Of a stretch of 36,230 nucleotides of DNA, positions 19,723 through 31,137 are shown in pieces; the first letter of the stretch is position 1, and each line of letters opens with the position of its first letter. The DNA is from Diphasiastrum complanatum (lineage: Eukaryota > Streptophyta > Lycopodiopsida > Lycopodiales > Lycopodiaceae): positions 1 through 36,230 of the forward strand of contig MU831857.1 of assembly GCA_029204225.1 (NCBI GenBank), written 5' to 3'. Both the position numbers and the translations under genes were made by a program. The notes below the pieces were generated by a model that was given only the letters and a program-made list of their open reading frames with translations, did no database searches and was not told the DNA's origin.

Positions 19723-20460
19723 CAGTCAGTCTCCACACTTTGTCATTCATCGTGGCGTTGTCGGACATCATGATACTCCCTAACATAAGCATGGTGGCTC
19801 AATGGATGAACCTTGTTGAGCCTTTGCTCACGACAATAGGGTTCCACCAGCACGTCTTTTTTGGAAAAATCAATATTAATTTTATTACGATGGCTTTTAG
19901 CACCTGGACTGAGGGCAAGTCCAAGTTTTATATCACCTACCAGACCGCTTCTCACAAGGTGCGCATGACTAACTGGCAAACAGCCCTCACTAAATCATAA
20001 GCACGCCAAGAGTATCATAAAACCTTTTATTGATACTATTGATGAATTATATTGGACTAATGATAGCTACCGAATTGAATCCATCTGAGAGCCTATTATC
20101 CATGCTGCCGCCCAGCTTCTGAACAATTTCCTGATGGTTGGCAACCTCAAGAATGAACGCATTTATTCTCAGATCCTGCTTCGTCTTGTAGAGTCCAACT
20201 ACAAGTTAGGATCCGCACCATTAGAGCCTTATAACTCGTACAAAATGGTATTCGGAGGATTGAAGACAACCATCAAAGAAACTCCAAACAACAGCTTGCT
20301 ACTGGTCCTCTTCTCTCCTCCCTTGTTGTTTCGTATTTAGACAACAAAGTCCATGGATTCTGTGCTGACGTCGTGTTGGCTGTGTATGAAGACACACCTG
20401 CCGAGTCTTCACATCAGGCCTCAAGTTCTCATAGTCGTCCTCGTGTGCGCAACAAAGTCG
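19714..20460 (+). pseudogene. Decayed unknown coding stretch after gypsy pol
   Basis: Protein-like plus-strand frames follow each other: to 20000 (MVAQWMNLVEPLL, FITMAFSTWTEGKSK), 20025-20340 (IHAAAQLLNNFLMVG, NERIYSQILLRLVESN) and, after a shift near 20275, to about 20460 (QQLATGPLLSSLVVSYLDNK, Ser/His-rich end). I do not recognise it. Its place behind gypsy integrase would fit the extra ORF some Tat/Athila-lineage elements carry there, which is inference. It meets the minus-strand gag at about 20425-20470. It could instead be an unrelated gene fragment. Confidence 0.4.
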
Positions 20461-20909
20461 TCATCACCAAAAACAAATTTGATGGCCATTCTTTCGGTGA
20501 TATTTTCGTCAATACATTCTACCTTGAGACGTTTAAAATGCTCAATGTAGCTTCTAGCAGACTCTTCGTGATGCATCTTAATATGTATGATTTGGATAAA
20601 TGGGCTCTGAGTCAATTTAGAAGGTTTGAAACGCTTGATGAGAGCGTCCTTGAGGGTAGTCCAAGAAGCAAGATCAGGAGCTTCAAGGTTGAGATACCAC
20701 TCTTTGGCAGTTCCATTGAGCACCATAGGGCATAGTATGAGCTTTTCAGTTTCAGCGGTGTCTCCATAGAAGCGGCATGCATTATCAAAATCTTGGAGAA
20801 ATTGAACTGGGTCAGATTCTCTATCGTACTTTGGCGCATTGATTTGTGGGATTCTACGTTCTAGTCGTGGAGGAGCAGGATTTGAAAATTCAACACAATC
20901 TCGAGACAT
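20421..20909 (-). pseudogene. gag: Ty3/gypsy gag fragment (second family)
   Basis: 162 uninterrupted codons from ATG 20909: APKYDRESDPVQFLQDF, CPMVLNGTAKEWYLNL, TLKDALIKRFKPSKL, SYIEHFKRLKVEC. This is the retrotrans_gag domain, of a different sequence type from the 1.4-2.5 kb and 16.3-17.2 kb gags. It ends after VFGDDDFVAHTR, where it runs into sequence coding on the other strand, so the knuckles and pol are lost. The plus-strand ORFs at 20353-20735 are its shadows. Confidence 0.88.
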
Positions 20910-22831
20910 GATATACTATGAGGGGTAGAAAAACAGTATATGTGATACGTACAGTATTGTACTTGGCCAAAAAAAAGTCAAGAAGGCAATTTCTTGCAGA
21001 ATAGGAGATTTTGGCAAAAACTAGAGTTTCTTGTATTAATAGAATTTGCAGACAAAGGTAGAAATTGTGGACAGGCTGAAAAATAAATTTACAATATCTG
21101 CGAATTCTGACAGGGTCTTTACGTTGTAAAATACTATTTTTTGTTAGGCTTTTGAAATTTTTTTCAAGGGATGAAATTCGTAGAGGGTGCAATAAAATCG
21201 TTCAGTCTGCGAGCGATTTCGTGGTCTGGTCGGCGATTTCTGATATGAAAGTTTGTCTAACAAGTAAAATAAATAGTGAAAAAATAATTTTTTTTATAGA
21301 AACCAGAAAAAATCTTTGAGATAAAATTTGCGGGACTGCTGGAGGACTGATCTTTGGTAGATCTAGCCTCAGTGAAGCTAGCAATTTTTAAAACCAAGAT
21401 TTGGTTGGAAAATCAAGAATTTTGATAGTATATCAAGGTGTTTTCAGAAAATCTGACTAGGGTCAAAATTCATGGAGTTGATAGGATGAAAGATTAGTGT
21501 CTGTTATAGTTGCAGATAGCTCGGCGAATTCTGATATACCTGATTAACTGACAAAAATGTCACTTGGGTCACTTCTTTCAAAGAAAATGCCCAAGTTGAC
21601 TTTTTATTGCTTCTCTCCAGTTTGATGGGTTGCTCAACAGCTCGTTTAGGACCTTAAGAGAAGTCTTATGTTGGAGTGTGAAAAAAAATCAAGCATGCAC
21701 ACAAGCACGCTAGAAATGCAAAAAAGAACAAGAAAGTTAGATAGAAAAATCATAAAAAAGTGACAACGACAAAGGTTACTCATGTGAGGGTTGGCTGTGT
21801 GAAGGTTCTTTCACTATTTTTGAGTCGAAAAACCTATATTCTTCATATCTTCGCAGGCTTCTCAGGAGATGGATCTGGTATGGATCTGACTTTGTTCCAA
21901 GGGGGAAGAGTTTTTTCTTATAGATCAAGAAGTTATTGTTGTCTACGAAGGTTCAAAATTACGTTTTTGCTCACAGATCAGTCAATAGTTGAAACTAACG
22001 TTTGCAGACCTCATCACTAATGGAAAATGACATTTTAAAGACAATGGGATGGTTTGCAAAGGTTACCTCCAAGTGGATTTGTTGGATCTTTAGATTTTAG
22101 TGATTTTCAAACACTTAAACCCATTTTTCTGCTCACTGAAATCAAACTAGCCTTTGTAGACTTTTCTGTGTCCTTGTCTCACTTAGATGGAACTTTAGAA
22201 GCCTCTGTGAAGGTTACTTGCCACTAGAACTGAAAATTTTGATGTCTGCGAAGGTTCAGCCTGATTTTTCTGTCTTTTTTATTTTAGAAACCTTTGCAAG
22301 AGCACTTATCTTGGGAACTAACCTTCGTAATCTTCTCTGTGTCCTTGTCTCACTGAGATGGAACTTCAGAGAGCTCTGTGAAGGTTTTTATGAAGATTTG
22401 AAATTTTTTTGATTTTTTAAGGGTTTTCAAAAAAAAATTATGGTTTTTCTCTGTTTTTTCAACTTTTGTTGGGAGGTAATCTTCGTAGTCTTCTATGTAG
22501 GTCTGGGACAGTACCCTAGAGTTGTTGCCAGTCGTGCAAAGGTGAGTTATTTTTGGATTTTGAAATAAGGACTGGAGTGGTTTTTGGCCACTTTTTCTCT
22601 CCAAAAACATATTTGAGTATGTTTTTATGGGTTTTAAGGTTGTGAATGGATGTCAAGCCCTTAGAGGCTGTTTTGGGTCTGCACTACAGTTCCACATCTC
22701 CTCCGCTCGCTGAGAATAGTCCAAGCACGAAAAAGCACACCAAACAAGCTAAATCTACCCCAAAATCACCTAAAACAAGCAAAAAAACAAAAGCAACTAA
22801 GAATGCAACTATAACTAGTTAGTGATTCCTA
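20910..22831 (-). other. Gypsy 5' leader (copy B)
   Basis: About 1.9 kb between gag and primer site with no gene. The part from about 22040 matches the copy A leader. Two units of about 170 bp begin near 22151 and 22321, both containing CTGTGTCCTTGTCTCACT(T/G)AGATGG and GCTCTGTGAAGGTT-like ends. (C/G)GAAGGTT-type motifs recur near 21790, 21950, 22203, 22246 and 22380. Confidence 0.65.
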
Positions 22832-22849
22832 TCTCCGGCAACGGTGCCA
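22832..22849 (-). other. Gypsy primer-binding site (copy B)
   Basis: Minus strand TGGCACCGTTGCCGGAGA, close to the Tat/Athila-type consensus TGGCGCCGTTGCCGGGGA, one base from the LTR end. Confidence 0.8.
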
Positions 22850-22850
22850 C

Positions 22851-23726
<876 letters not shown>

Positions 23727-24780
23727 TGGAGTGATGACATAGACATCGAATTTTGTAGCTTCATTGAGGAACCGACGACATATCTAGAAGCAATTTAAAA
23801 TCCAGAAGGAGAATTTTGGAAGCAAGCAATGTTGGAAGAGATATAGTCGATGAAGCAGAATCAGGCATGGACACTTGAACCACTTTCCAAAGGAAAGAAT
23901 AAAGTCGACTGCAAATGGGTATACAAGAAGAAACTAAAATCAAATGGAAGTGTCAAGACGATACAATGCTCGACTTGTCGCTAAAGGCTACACTCAGAGG
24001 TATGGAAATGACTACTTCGATACATACTCACTGGTGGTCAAGATGTCGAGCATCCGACTACTCCTCGCTTATGCTACAAAGTACGATCTAGAAGTACATT
24101 TCTCCATGAAGACCTAGACGAAGAAGTCTTCATGAGATAGCCTGAAGGATACAAAGACCCAAACAATCGAGATTACGTCTGTCAGCTACATCGATGTATA
24201 TATGGTCTTAAGCAGGCCTCCCGAGTTTGGTACAATAAGCTTGACAATCTTCTGAAGACTCTAGGGTTCACTCCTACCCAACCTGACTGTAATGTCTACA
24301 TCAAAAGAATAGAAAAGGAGCTGTGATTTTGACAATATTTGTGGGTGACTCTCTGATGATAGAAAATTGTTTGAAATTGATTAATGAAACGAAGGGATAG
24401 ATATCTGCAAATTATGAGATCACAGATCTAGAAAAAGCGAGAAATATCTGGGTTTGCAAATCAAAAGAGACCGAACAATCGTGCATCTGAACCAATCAGA
24501 GTACGCTAAAAAGGTATTAAATGAATATGGGATGACTGAATGCAAAGAGAAGGTGACACCGATGATAGCCGGAGCCAGATTGTCGAAGCAAAATTGCGAT
24601 GTACTTAACAGATTTTTTAGCATAATTCTCTCTTGTAACAAGTAGTTAATCTATCTTTTAATCTCATCTGGTTGGACATAAGTGTAGACCAGAAATCAAT
24701 ATAAATAATGTGCACTATAGTAGAAGCAGAATACAAAATTGTAAGAGGAGCATCAGGTCACTATGTCGCGATGCACTACC
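23727..24780 (+). pseudogene. pol: Ty1/copia RT and RNase H remnant
   Basis: Landmarks in order: [73 protein letters not shown], the catalytic region as FVGDSLMI (expected YVDD), YEITDLEKA, and for RNase H a short AEYK/VRGAS block near 24720-24745. Many stops and at least four shifts interrupt it. The second D of the RT centre is replaced. It belongs to a different copia type from the fragment at 4168-5012. Confidence 0.85.
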
Positions 24781-24842
24781 AAGTCACTCTAAAGAAAAAA
24801 AAAATACAAAGGACATTTTTGTTCCAATTGTTATTTTTGGCA

Positions 24843-25440
24843 CTACATCCATTGTTGTGATTGATTGTTGCACTGTTTGTGATTGGCAGCACCGTATCTA
24901 GGTCCTGTAATGTAATGCATTGTGTATAGCACACTTTCGCACAGACTAGGCGCACACCCATATCCCGTTTCACCAACATACATCCCTTCTTTCAATATAA
25001 CTATTTTTGTCGATTTCACTGACATTTTATCAAGAATATTTTGTACTCCAAACATCGTAGCATCCATATGGCTTAAGATTTGCTCGTCAATAAGTTATGG
25101 ATTCTCATCATAAGATAAAACATGACTAATATAAATAAGTTCATATTCAATTGGATCCGGAATTGGGTTGGTTGATATCCATGCTACGTTCATCATATTG
25201 ACTGAAAATGTTATGGGTGTATCAAGAGTGCGATCAAATCCATAAGAATATCACTTAATTCTAATTTGTCATCACGTCAACACATGTAGTGCTTGATTTT
25301 AGTTAACATTATCAGTTTGAGAATCGTAATGAACATGTAAAGCTTTTTATGCCAGGTCATAAGTATGATCCGTGTGAGGAAATATCAGATCACTAAGATC
25401 TAATATGTCCCTTTGATCTTTGGTTATGAATGACAACACA
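24843..25440 (-). pseudogene. Decayed unknown coding sequence
   Basis: One minus-strand frame can be followed for about 200 codons with six stops and no shift. It contains VLSFITKDQRDILDLSDLIF, YGFDRTLDTPITFSV, NPIPDPIEYELIYISHVLSY and an uninterrupted 74-residue end (GVQNILDKMSVKSTKIVIL, GYGCAPSLCESVLYTMHYI). Frame consistency and normal amino-acid composition argue for past coding. No retroelement motif is present and I do not recognise a family. It lies between copia RNase H and gypsy gag. Confidence 0.4.
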
Positions 25441-25613
25441 TCTAGCACCATTGACAAAGTTGAAATCTAACATCAACTACACATAAGAGATGTAAACTCA
25501 ATAAGATCTTGATCAAACATCAGATATATGATAAAATTTAATTTTTTGTCCATACAATAACAGTAAGGTACTGTATTTCACACGTGTGGTCCATTACTCA
25601 ACTTACAATAGCA

Positions 25614-25686
25614 ATCTACATGAGTTCTCTTTGGGTTCATATATCCCAAGAATGGATATATGAATCCAAAGAGAACTCATGCAGAT
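25614..25686. repeat. Long near-perfect hairpin
   Basis: Arms 25619-25646 and 25654-25681 are 28 bp with one mismatch, around a 7-base loop. After one more mismatch the stem extends four bp on each side. The 5' arm begins CATGAGTTCTCTTTGGG. It lies at the decayed end of a gypsy gag. Confidence 0.92.
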
Positions 25687-25689
25687 CTT

Positions 25690-26235
25690 TGGGTTCCCAT
25701 ATTTGGTTTATTATCTGAATCCTCATCTTCTTTGCAAGTATCATAACATGTTGCAATATCAAGTACTATTCATGACGCTTAAGCTCACGTCTAATTCATT
25801 TTGGTAACCTAGCCAAAAACCACAGAATCAGAGCTTCATCTTTTAGAAGATCAGATTCACATTCAGAGCGAAGATGTTTGATTTGTTCAATATAATCAAG
25901 CACCATCTCTTTCATTTCTATTTAGTTTACTCAATAGTAGGAAAGGATCATCCAAGAATTTTTTGGGTTTAAATCTAATAATGAGTGCAACTTTAACTAC
26001 TCACTCAGATCATTCCATCAAGTCTTGATTATAAAACCAATCTTGAGCGGCACCAGTCAAGGTCATAGGAAATAGTGCAAGTTTGTCTTCTGGATTACCT
26101 TCAGCATAGACTTTGCAAAATTCAATAAAGATTTTAAGAAATAGGAATAGATTTACCTAGGCAACTCTAAACAAGGAGGTCATAATAGGATGGGGTTGAG
26201 GTCCATCAAAATCAAAGTCTCCAAAGTCAGTCATT
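25690..26235 (-). pseudogene. gag: Ty3/gypsy gag remnant (third copy)
   Basis: Read from ATG near 26233: MTDFGDFDFDGPQPHP, then LALFPMTLTGAAQDWFYNQD, IIRFKPKKFLDDPFLLLSK, DYIEQIKHLRSECESDLL and EALILWFLARLPK, and a degenerate end near 25720. Six or more stops and shifts. It is closest by eye to the plus-strand gag at 16287. The zinc knuckles are missing; the hairpin at 25614-25686 occupies the place where coding similarity fades. Confidence 0.85.
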
Positions 26236-26760
26236 TTTTAATAATTTCTTTCGAAAAAATGAAAACTTTATAAGATAATCCTTGCACAATGTTATCAAAT
26301 CTGTATTTGGATGAGATTGGATCCAGATTTTTCAGTGATTGGATCTATATCTTTCAATTAAGTCCTATTTCCTGATTTGATTTGCAACAACTTAATCACT
26401 TGATGATAATCAGATTCTAAAATTGAGAAAACAAAATCTTGATCAAGCGATCGATACTCTAAAAATAAAAATTTCTCAGAACTGGTATCAAATCAACCCA
26501 AAATCTTTCACAAATTTAGTAGAAGCTAGATCAACAAAACTCAAAAATGTTACTGGCAAAGATTTCCTAGGCAAAGTTTAACTCTACGAGGATTCTTTCA
26601 ATACTATTTTGAGTAAAAAATCACTTAACTGACTGTTTCTGACAAATATGAAAAAACTAACCTTCGTCTATCTAACAATAGGCAGATTTGACAAAAATAT
26701 AACTAGGGTAGAACTACCAAAGGTTCATATTATCATCAAAATATAGATACAATATTACTT
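26236..26760 (-). other. Gypsy leader remnant
   Basis: Matches the leader before the 16287 gag (CTGAAAAATCTGGATCCAAT on the minus strand) and carries the leader motif near 26660 (ACCTTCGTC). No primer site or LTR end could be identified. Confidence 0.5.
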
Positions 26761-26992
26761 GTATACAAACCATCTTTGGAATTTTCATTGATATGAATAT
26801 GGATTGTTACAATCAAATTGTGTCTATGTCATAGCACTGTATTACAATTTTTACTTAATTACTATTACATAATGATGATGGAATTTTATGTTTATGATAC
26901 TAAATAATATATCGATACTCACAATTGCTTTTCTTGTGATCATGAGAGTTCAGTTCGTGCACATTTAACTTTGAATGCATATAGACATGTTG

Positions 26993-27410
26993 AGCTAATA
27001 TTTCAGGTATAGATTTCTCTCCCGATGATATTCTGAAATCCATAATTATGGCCTTCTAGTAAGATCAAAATGATAGTTTTGTCTTCTTGCTTATTCAAAA
27101 CTTTTCTTTTGATGATGAATGCAACAAAACCCAAGAGTTTTTTGAATACTTTCTTGACAACCATAATCCATTGTCATCTTTCTCATTGAAATGTAGCACA
27201 AAGTCGATTGAGGAGCATGGTGTCCTTGATGGCGCCATCCATTATGTGTAGAAAGCTAGCTTGTTGCGAATCTATGTAAACAAAATTTTGAACACTGAGC
27301 TTTTTGGCACTATGGATTAGCTCTACTTAACTAGTATACCATTATTTGACAAGGTATTCTCATTAAAGCTACCTCAGTTTACTCATCTCAACTCTACATA
27401 GTCTTTTAGC
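26993..27410 (+). pseudogene. Decayed unknown coding sequence
   Basis: A single plus frame from about 26993 to 27410 with five stops and no shift: IDFSPDDILKSIIMAF, DSFVFLLIQNFSFDDE, CNKTQEFFEYFLDNHNP, EEHGVLDGAIHYV, KASLLRIYVNKILNTELFG. A possible splice acceptor (ATATTTCAG) ends at about 27005. I do not recognise a family and see no retroelement motif. Composition and constant frame suggest an old host or transposon gene. Confidence 0.35.
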
Positions 27411-27752
27411 ATATCCAGTTAAAATTTGGTTGGGTCTCATCGGGCAGTGATGAGTTGGAAGGGCAGGACTCAACATCCAATAGCATTTTCACAAGCTGCC
27501 CGATAGAACATTTATTTATTTAATTATTTTTTTAATTTTAATTTGAGAGAAGCTATGTAATGTAGAAACCTGATTTCAGTAGTTCTATTGGTCCACATGG
27601 CAAGACAAATGAGAAAAAAATTAAAAAGACATCTTTTAGAAAGGCCCTCTTCAGGCCCATATTTTCTCTAATGACATTCGTCTATCTACTTCATTTATGT
27701 AGTGTTTGAGCTTATTACATGATCCTCTTGCCATATTTTAGAATATTTCATG
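27411..27752. other. AT-rich spacer with short inverted repeat
   Basis: ATCGGGCAG (27439-27447) and CTGCCCGAT (27496-27504) form 9-bp arms 48 bp apart. Otherwise nothing recognisable. The end of the minus-strand copia element and its 3' LTR would be expected here, but no LTR terminus was found. Confidence 0.4.
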
Positions 27753-29300
27753 TCATTCCCAAAATCGGGCAATAGCCTTAATTGCCAAATTCAAGATTGC
27801 ACAAAAATTCTTGTGTGCCTCCTGATTTAATCCTTTTGTAAATATGTCAAATACCATGTATTGGGTTTTGCAAAACTCTAGACATACCTCCTTATTGGAG
27901 ATTTTACTCCTAATATAGTGATACTTAATTTCAATGTTCTTACTTCTTGAATGGATTTGAGGATTCATCAACAATGCACTAGCACTTTGATTATCACACT
28001 GGATAATTGTTGGTGCATATTGTTCGAGACCAATGTCAAACAACAAATTTCTCTACTAGACTGCCTCTTGGGTAGCCTGTGGAACTACAATGTAATCAGA
28101 TTCAGTCGAGGACATTGCAATGGAGGTTTGCTTTCAACTATTCCAAGATATTGGACCAGTGTTGAGCAAGAAGACAAATCTAGAAGTGGATTTTCTTGTG
28201 TCAATGTCACCTATCCAATTTGCATATATATATCCATGCAATGTGTGGATATCGTTTGGATCTATATTTCCATAGCAGACGTAGAGGTCCATAGTAGCTC
28301 GAACATATCTAATGACTCTCACATAGCCTACAAGTGGATGATTCCAAGATTAGCCATATATTGGCTCAAAGTGCTGACATCATAAACAAGATTAGGCCTA
28401 GTGGAAATCATTGCATACATGAGAAATTCGATAATTGACTAAAATGGATATTTCTTCATTTTGTCCTTCTCCTCTTTGGTTTGAGGGCATTTCTCTTTGA
28501 ATAACTTGAGACCTTGATTCATAGGAGAATGTACAAGCTTGTAATTCATAAAATTTAATTTTAAAAGTATATTAAAGATATATTTCTTTTTAGTAATGTC
28601 GAGTAGTTTCCTATTTATGTCTCTATGGATTTGGATTCCAAGATGATCGTTAGCTTCTCCTAGGTCAGTCATTTCAAATTCTTGAGATAGCTTCATCTTG
28701 ACGTTCTTGATCAATTCAATATTATTGCTAAATAGCAATTTATCATCCACATATAGTGTGATGATTATAAAAGATTCTTGAATATAGATGTTGCAGTCTA
28801 TAGAGTTTGGTTTGAATCCTTGTTTGATAGAAATGAGTTGATTCGATGAAACCATATTTTTGAAGACTATTTCAAGTCTTACAATGCCTTGTGGAGTTTA
28901 CAAACTCGATCTTCTTTGCCATTAATCACATATCCCTTTGGCTGAATCATATAAATGTCTTCTTCAATAACTCCATCAAGGAATGTTGTTTGTACATCTA
29001 ATGTACCTCAAATCTGATTGTAGCAAGAAGTGATAGTAGTAGTCTGATTGTGGAATGATTGACTACTAATATGAAAGTTTCAAAATAATCAATGTTAAAA
29101 ATTTGTGAAAATTTTCTTGCCAACAGTCGAGCCTTCTTTTTGTTGATGCTAGCATATGTCTTATATTTGATCTTGAAGATCCATTTGTTGTCCTAGAAAA
29201 CTCATAACATTTTATAGATGTGAATGAAACTGCTTCCAATTTTGTATGACAAATTAGATAAAATCATAGATATTAAAGAGTCTATTATTTCTCTGTCAAT
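27753..29300 (-). pseudogene. pol: Ty1/copia RT and RNase H remnant (minus strand)
   Basis: From about 29300 down: WIFKIKYKTYASINKK, ARLLARKFSQIFNIDYFETF and SLLATIRFEVH (broken by stops), then an uninterrupted 138-codon piece (28439-28855) with TLYVDDKLLFSNN, the intact RT centre, and FEMTDLGEANDHLGI. RNase H follows as MRVIRYVRATMDLYVCYG, ANWIGDIDTRKSTSRFVF, then the C-terminal CDNQSASAL, HSRSKNIEIKYHYIR and FTKGL (27753-28046). Each block is open, but stops or shifts separate them. Integrase and Gag are absent. Confidence 0.9.
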
Positions 29301-29567
29301 AAAGGTCCAACCTTTGGTGATATAAAAGATTTTGGAACTATCTTAGCCCAAGAATATTATATTTGATACACCCTCCTAACTTGCGAAAAAGTATACAACA
29401 GATCAAGGTTGGTTTGTTACTTGCTCTACAGTCGAGCATTTCCTTGCAATCTATGATATATGATGACTGATTTATATGTTGATGTAAGAAAATAAAATTC
29501 ATAGTAATGTTCCAAATGTCTTAAAAATATTCTCTTACCAAAATTCAATGACGTTTTTTTATTGCAG

Positions 29568-30040
29568 GTCTACGATCTTTTGATGAGACTATTTTATCAA
29601 AAGGGATTTCAATGCCCGTAGTTCGATAGACGAGCAGCAACAAGTGCACGAACCCTAGACCCAATGTCAATTGGGTCACAGATAATCCCACCACATATAG
29701 CAAATTGGAAGGTGTTGCATGTTGTGGTGCCATTGAGAGGTCAATGAATTTTTACAAGTACATAGAATCTTCATGAATTTCATTCTTGGCGAGTTAGACA
29801 CAAGATACTATATGTAGAACATTTGTCATGATAGATAATCAGGAAATACTATGAATCCATTGCAGATTCCTCCTCACGCTCTTCCCTAAACAAGAAAACG
29901 TTGTTATTGACCTCTTCATTGGGACAGACAATCTAGCACGGACATCCATGCAAAGCAATAGATTTTTCATTTGCATGGAAAATGATGAGAACATGTATAG
30001 TAACTTTCTTTGTGAACTAAATCGCAAGTCAAATGTATGA
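29568..30040 (+). pseudogene. Possible N4/N6 amino-DNA-methyltransferase fragment
   Basis: Two open pieces in the same frame: 29630-29776 (NWVTDNPTTYSKLEG, GAIERSMNFYKYIE) and 29867-30040 (FLLTLFPKQENVVIDLFIGT, then SNRFFICMENDENMY). The second piece resembles the C-terminal AdoMet-binding motif of the N6_N4_Mtase fold (D-x-F-x-G-[ST]-G-T, then G-R-x-[FIC]-x-x-E-x-[DE]). Here the motif reads DLFIGTD, so a glycine or threonine step is altered. Splice-acceptor-like sequence precedes each piece (TTTTTTTATTGCAG before 29568; CCATTGCAG before 29866), and a donor could lie near 29739. The DPPY-type catalytic motif was not found. Family assignment is by motif only and is tentative. Confidence 0.35.
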
Positions 30041-30541
30041 TAAATTGCCATTTCTTGATACAGCATAACACAATCCAGCAAGTACATCGGCTTTTACCAT
30101 CGCACATTAAAGCTGTCATTGTTAATTAAGTTGATCCAGTTGATACTATGTTTTTTGTTTGTTTAGTTATGCTCAATATATGTTTACTGCTTTTATAGAA
30201 TACACATTACAAGTGACAATAATATTATTATTCTAATTTACCTTGAAACGACTAATGCTTCAATTACCTTTGGGTATTGATTCTTGCCTTTTTTTTTTTT
30301 TGTGGATAATGCATTTATAAAAATTTGTTTGCAAAATCAAGTTGCAATTAGCATACCTCAATAATTTTCATATTTAAAGCAAAGCATGGAAACAAGAATC
30401 AACCTGGGAAATTAACTACAAGAAATATGTGAATGGCTATGAGCACCATGAAAGTAGCATCCTAGTGATATTTCCAATCAAGTTATGAGATGCATGAAAA
30501 TATGTTCTCGACAATTCTGTCACGTAATAGTCGATTGGTCA
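30041..30541. other. AT-rich stretch without a recognisable gene
   Basis: Homopolymer T run at about 30290-30301. No frame or motif of note. Confidence 0.5.
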
Positions 30542-30629
30542 GGCCATTACCACTCATAATTAAGTCCCCGGGCAGCTCATGACCTCTGCCACTTGATGCT
30601 TAGGTCCTTGATTATTTGTGGTAATGGCC
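30542..30629. repeat. 88-nt imperfect hairpin
   Basis: GGCCATTACCAC (30542-30553) pairs perfectly with GTGGTAATGGCC (30618-30629). After two mismatches, ATAATTAAG pairs with the 30607-30615 segment (one G-U pair), and the inner arms GGCAG/CTGCC close a 10-base loop. About 30 base pairs in total in a GC-richer island. It could be a small-RNA precursor, a foldback element, or chance. Confidence 0.75.
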
Positions 30630-30640
30630 CTCCAACTTGC

Positions 30641-31134
30641 TATATTAGCTAGTACATATTGATGCTACTTATGATTTGATGGTATTTGTACATATCATGA
30701 ATTTTTTAAGTCTTAACCATCCACATAAATGAAATACAAACAACATTACTTTACAACAAACACATAAAAACTAAAATACCGATAGTGTCCAATTACCGCA
30801 AGTACAAAAAGCCATGAAATAAGCTATCGTCATTCAGATAGAGATTCACATGGATGTAAAATCCGAAACAGAAACTCCTTTTAACGAAACCTTTCAAAAG
30901 TTCCTGCTGCTCAATGCAATAAGCAGATTGCTTTCCTAATCCAGTCAATGATTAAAACTTATAACAGCACAAAACTCAATCTCTTGTAGCCATGCTCTCC
31001 TCCGTGCATGCAGCGCATGCGCATGAGCTTTCGGAAAATATGGAAGCCATTAATCCATAAAAACTATAGCTTTCAATCTGAAATTATTTTGGGTTGAAGA
31101 TATGGTGCAAGATTGCAGATCACGACTAGTGCTG
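30641..31134. other. No recognisable gene
   Basis: AT-rich. At about 31006-31030 there is a run of overlapping CATGC units (GCATGCAGCGCATGCGCATG), an alternating purine-pyrimidine stretch downstream of the coiled-coil ORF. Confidence 0.5.
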
Positions 31135-31137
31135 TCA

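Noticed and set aside
20353-20735. Plus-strand ORFs over the minus-strand gag
   Set aside because: Shadows of a clear gypsy Gag frame, except the first 100 bases, which may belong to the decayed plus-strand sequence and are treated there.
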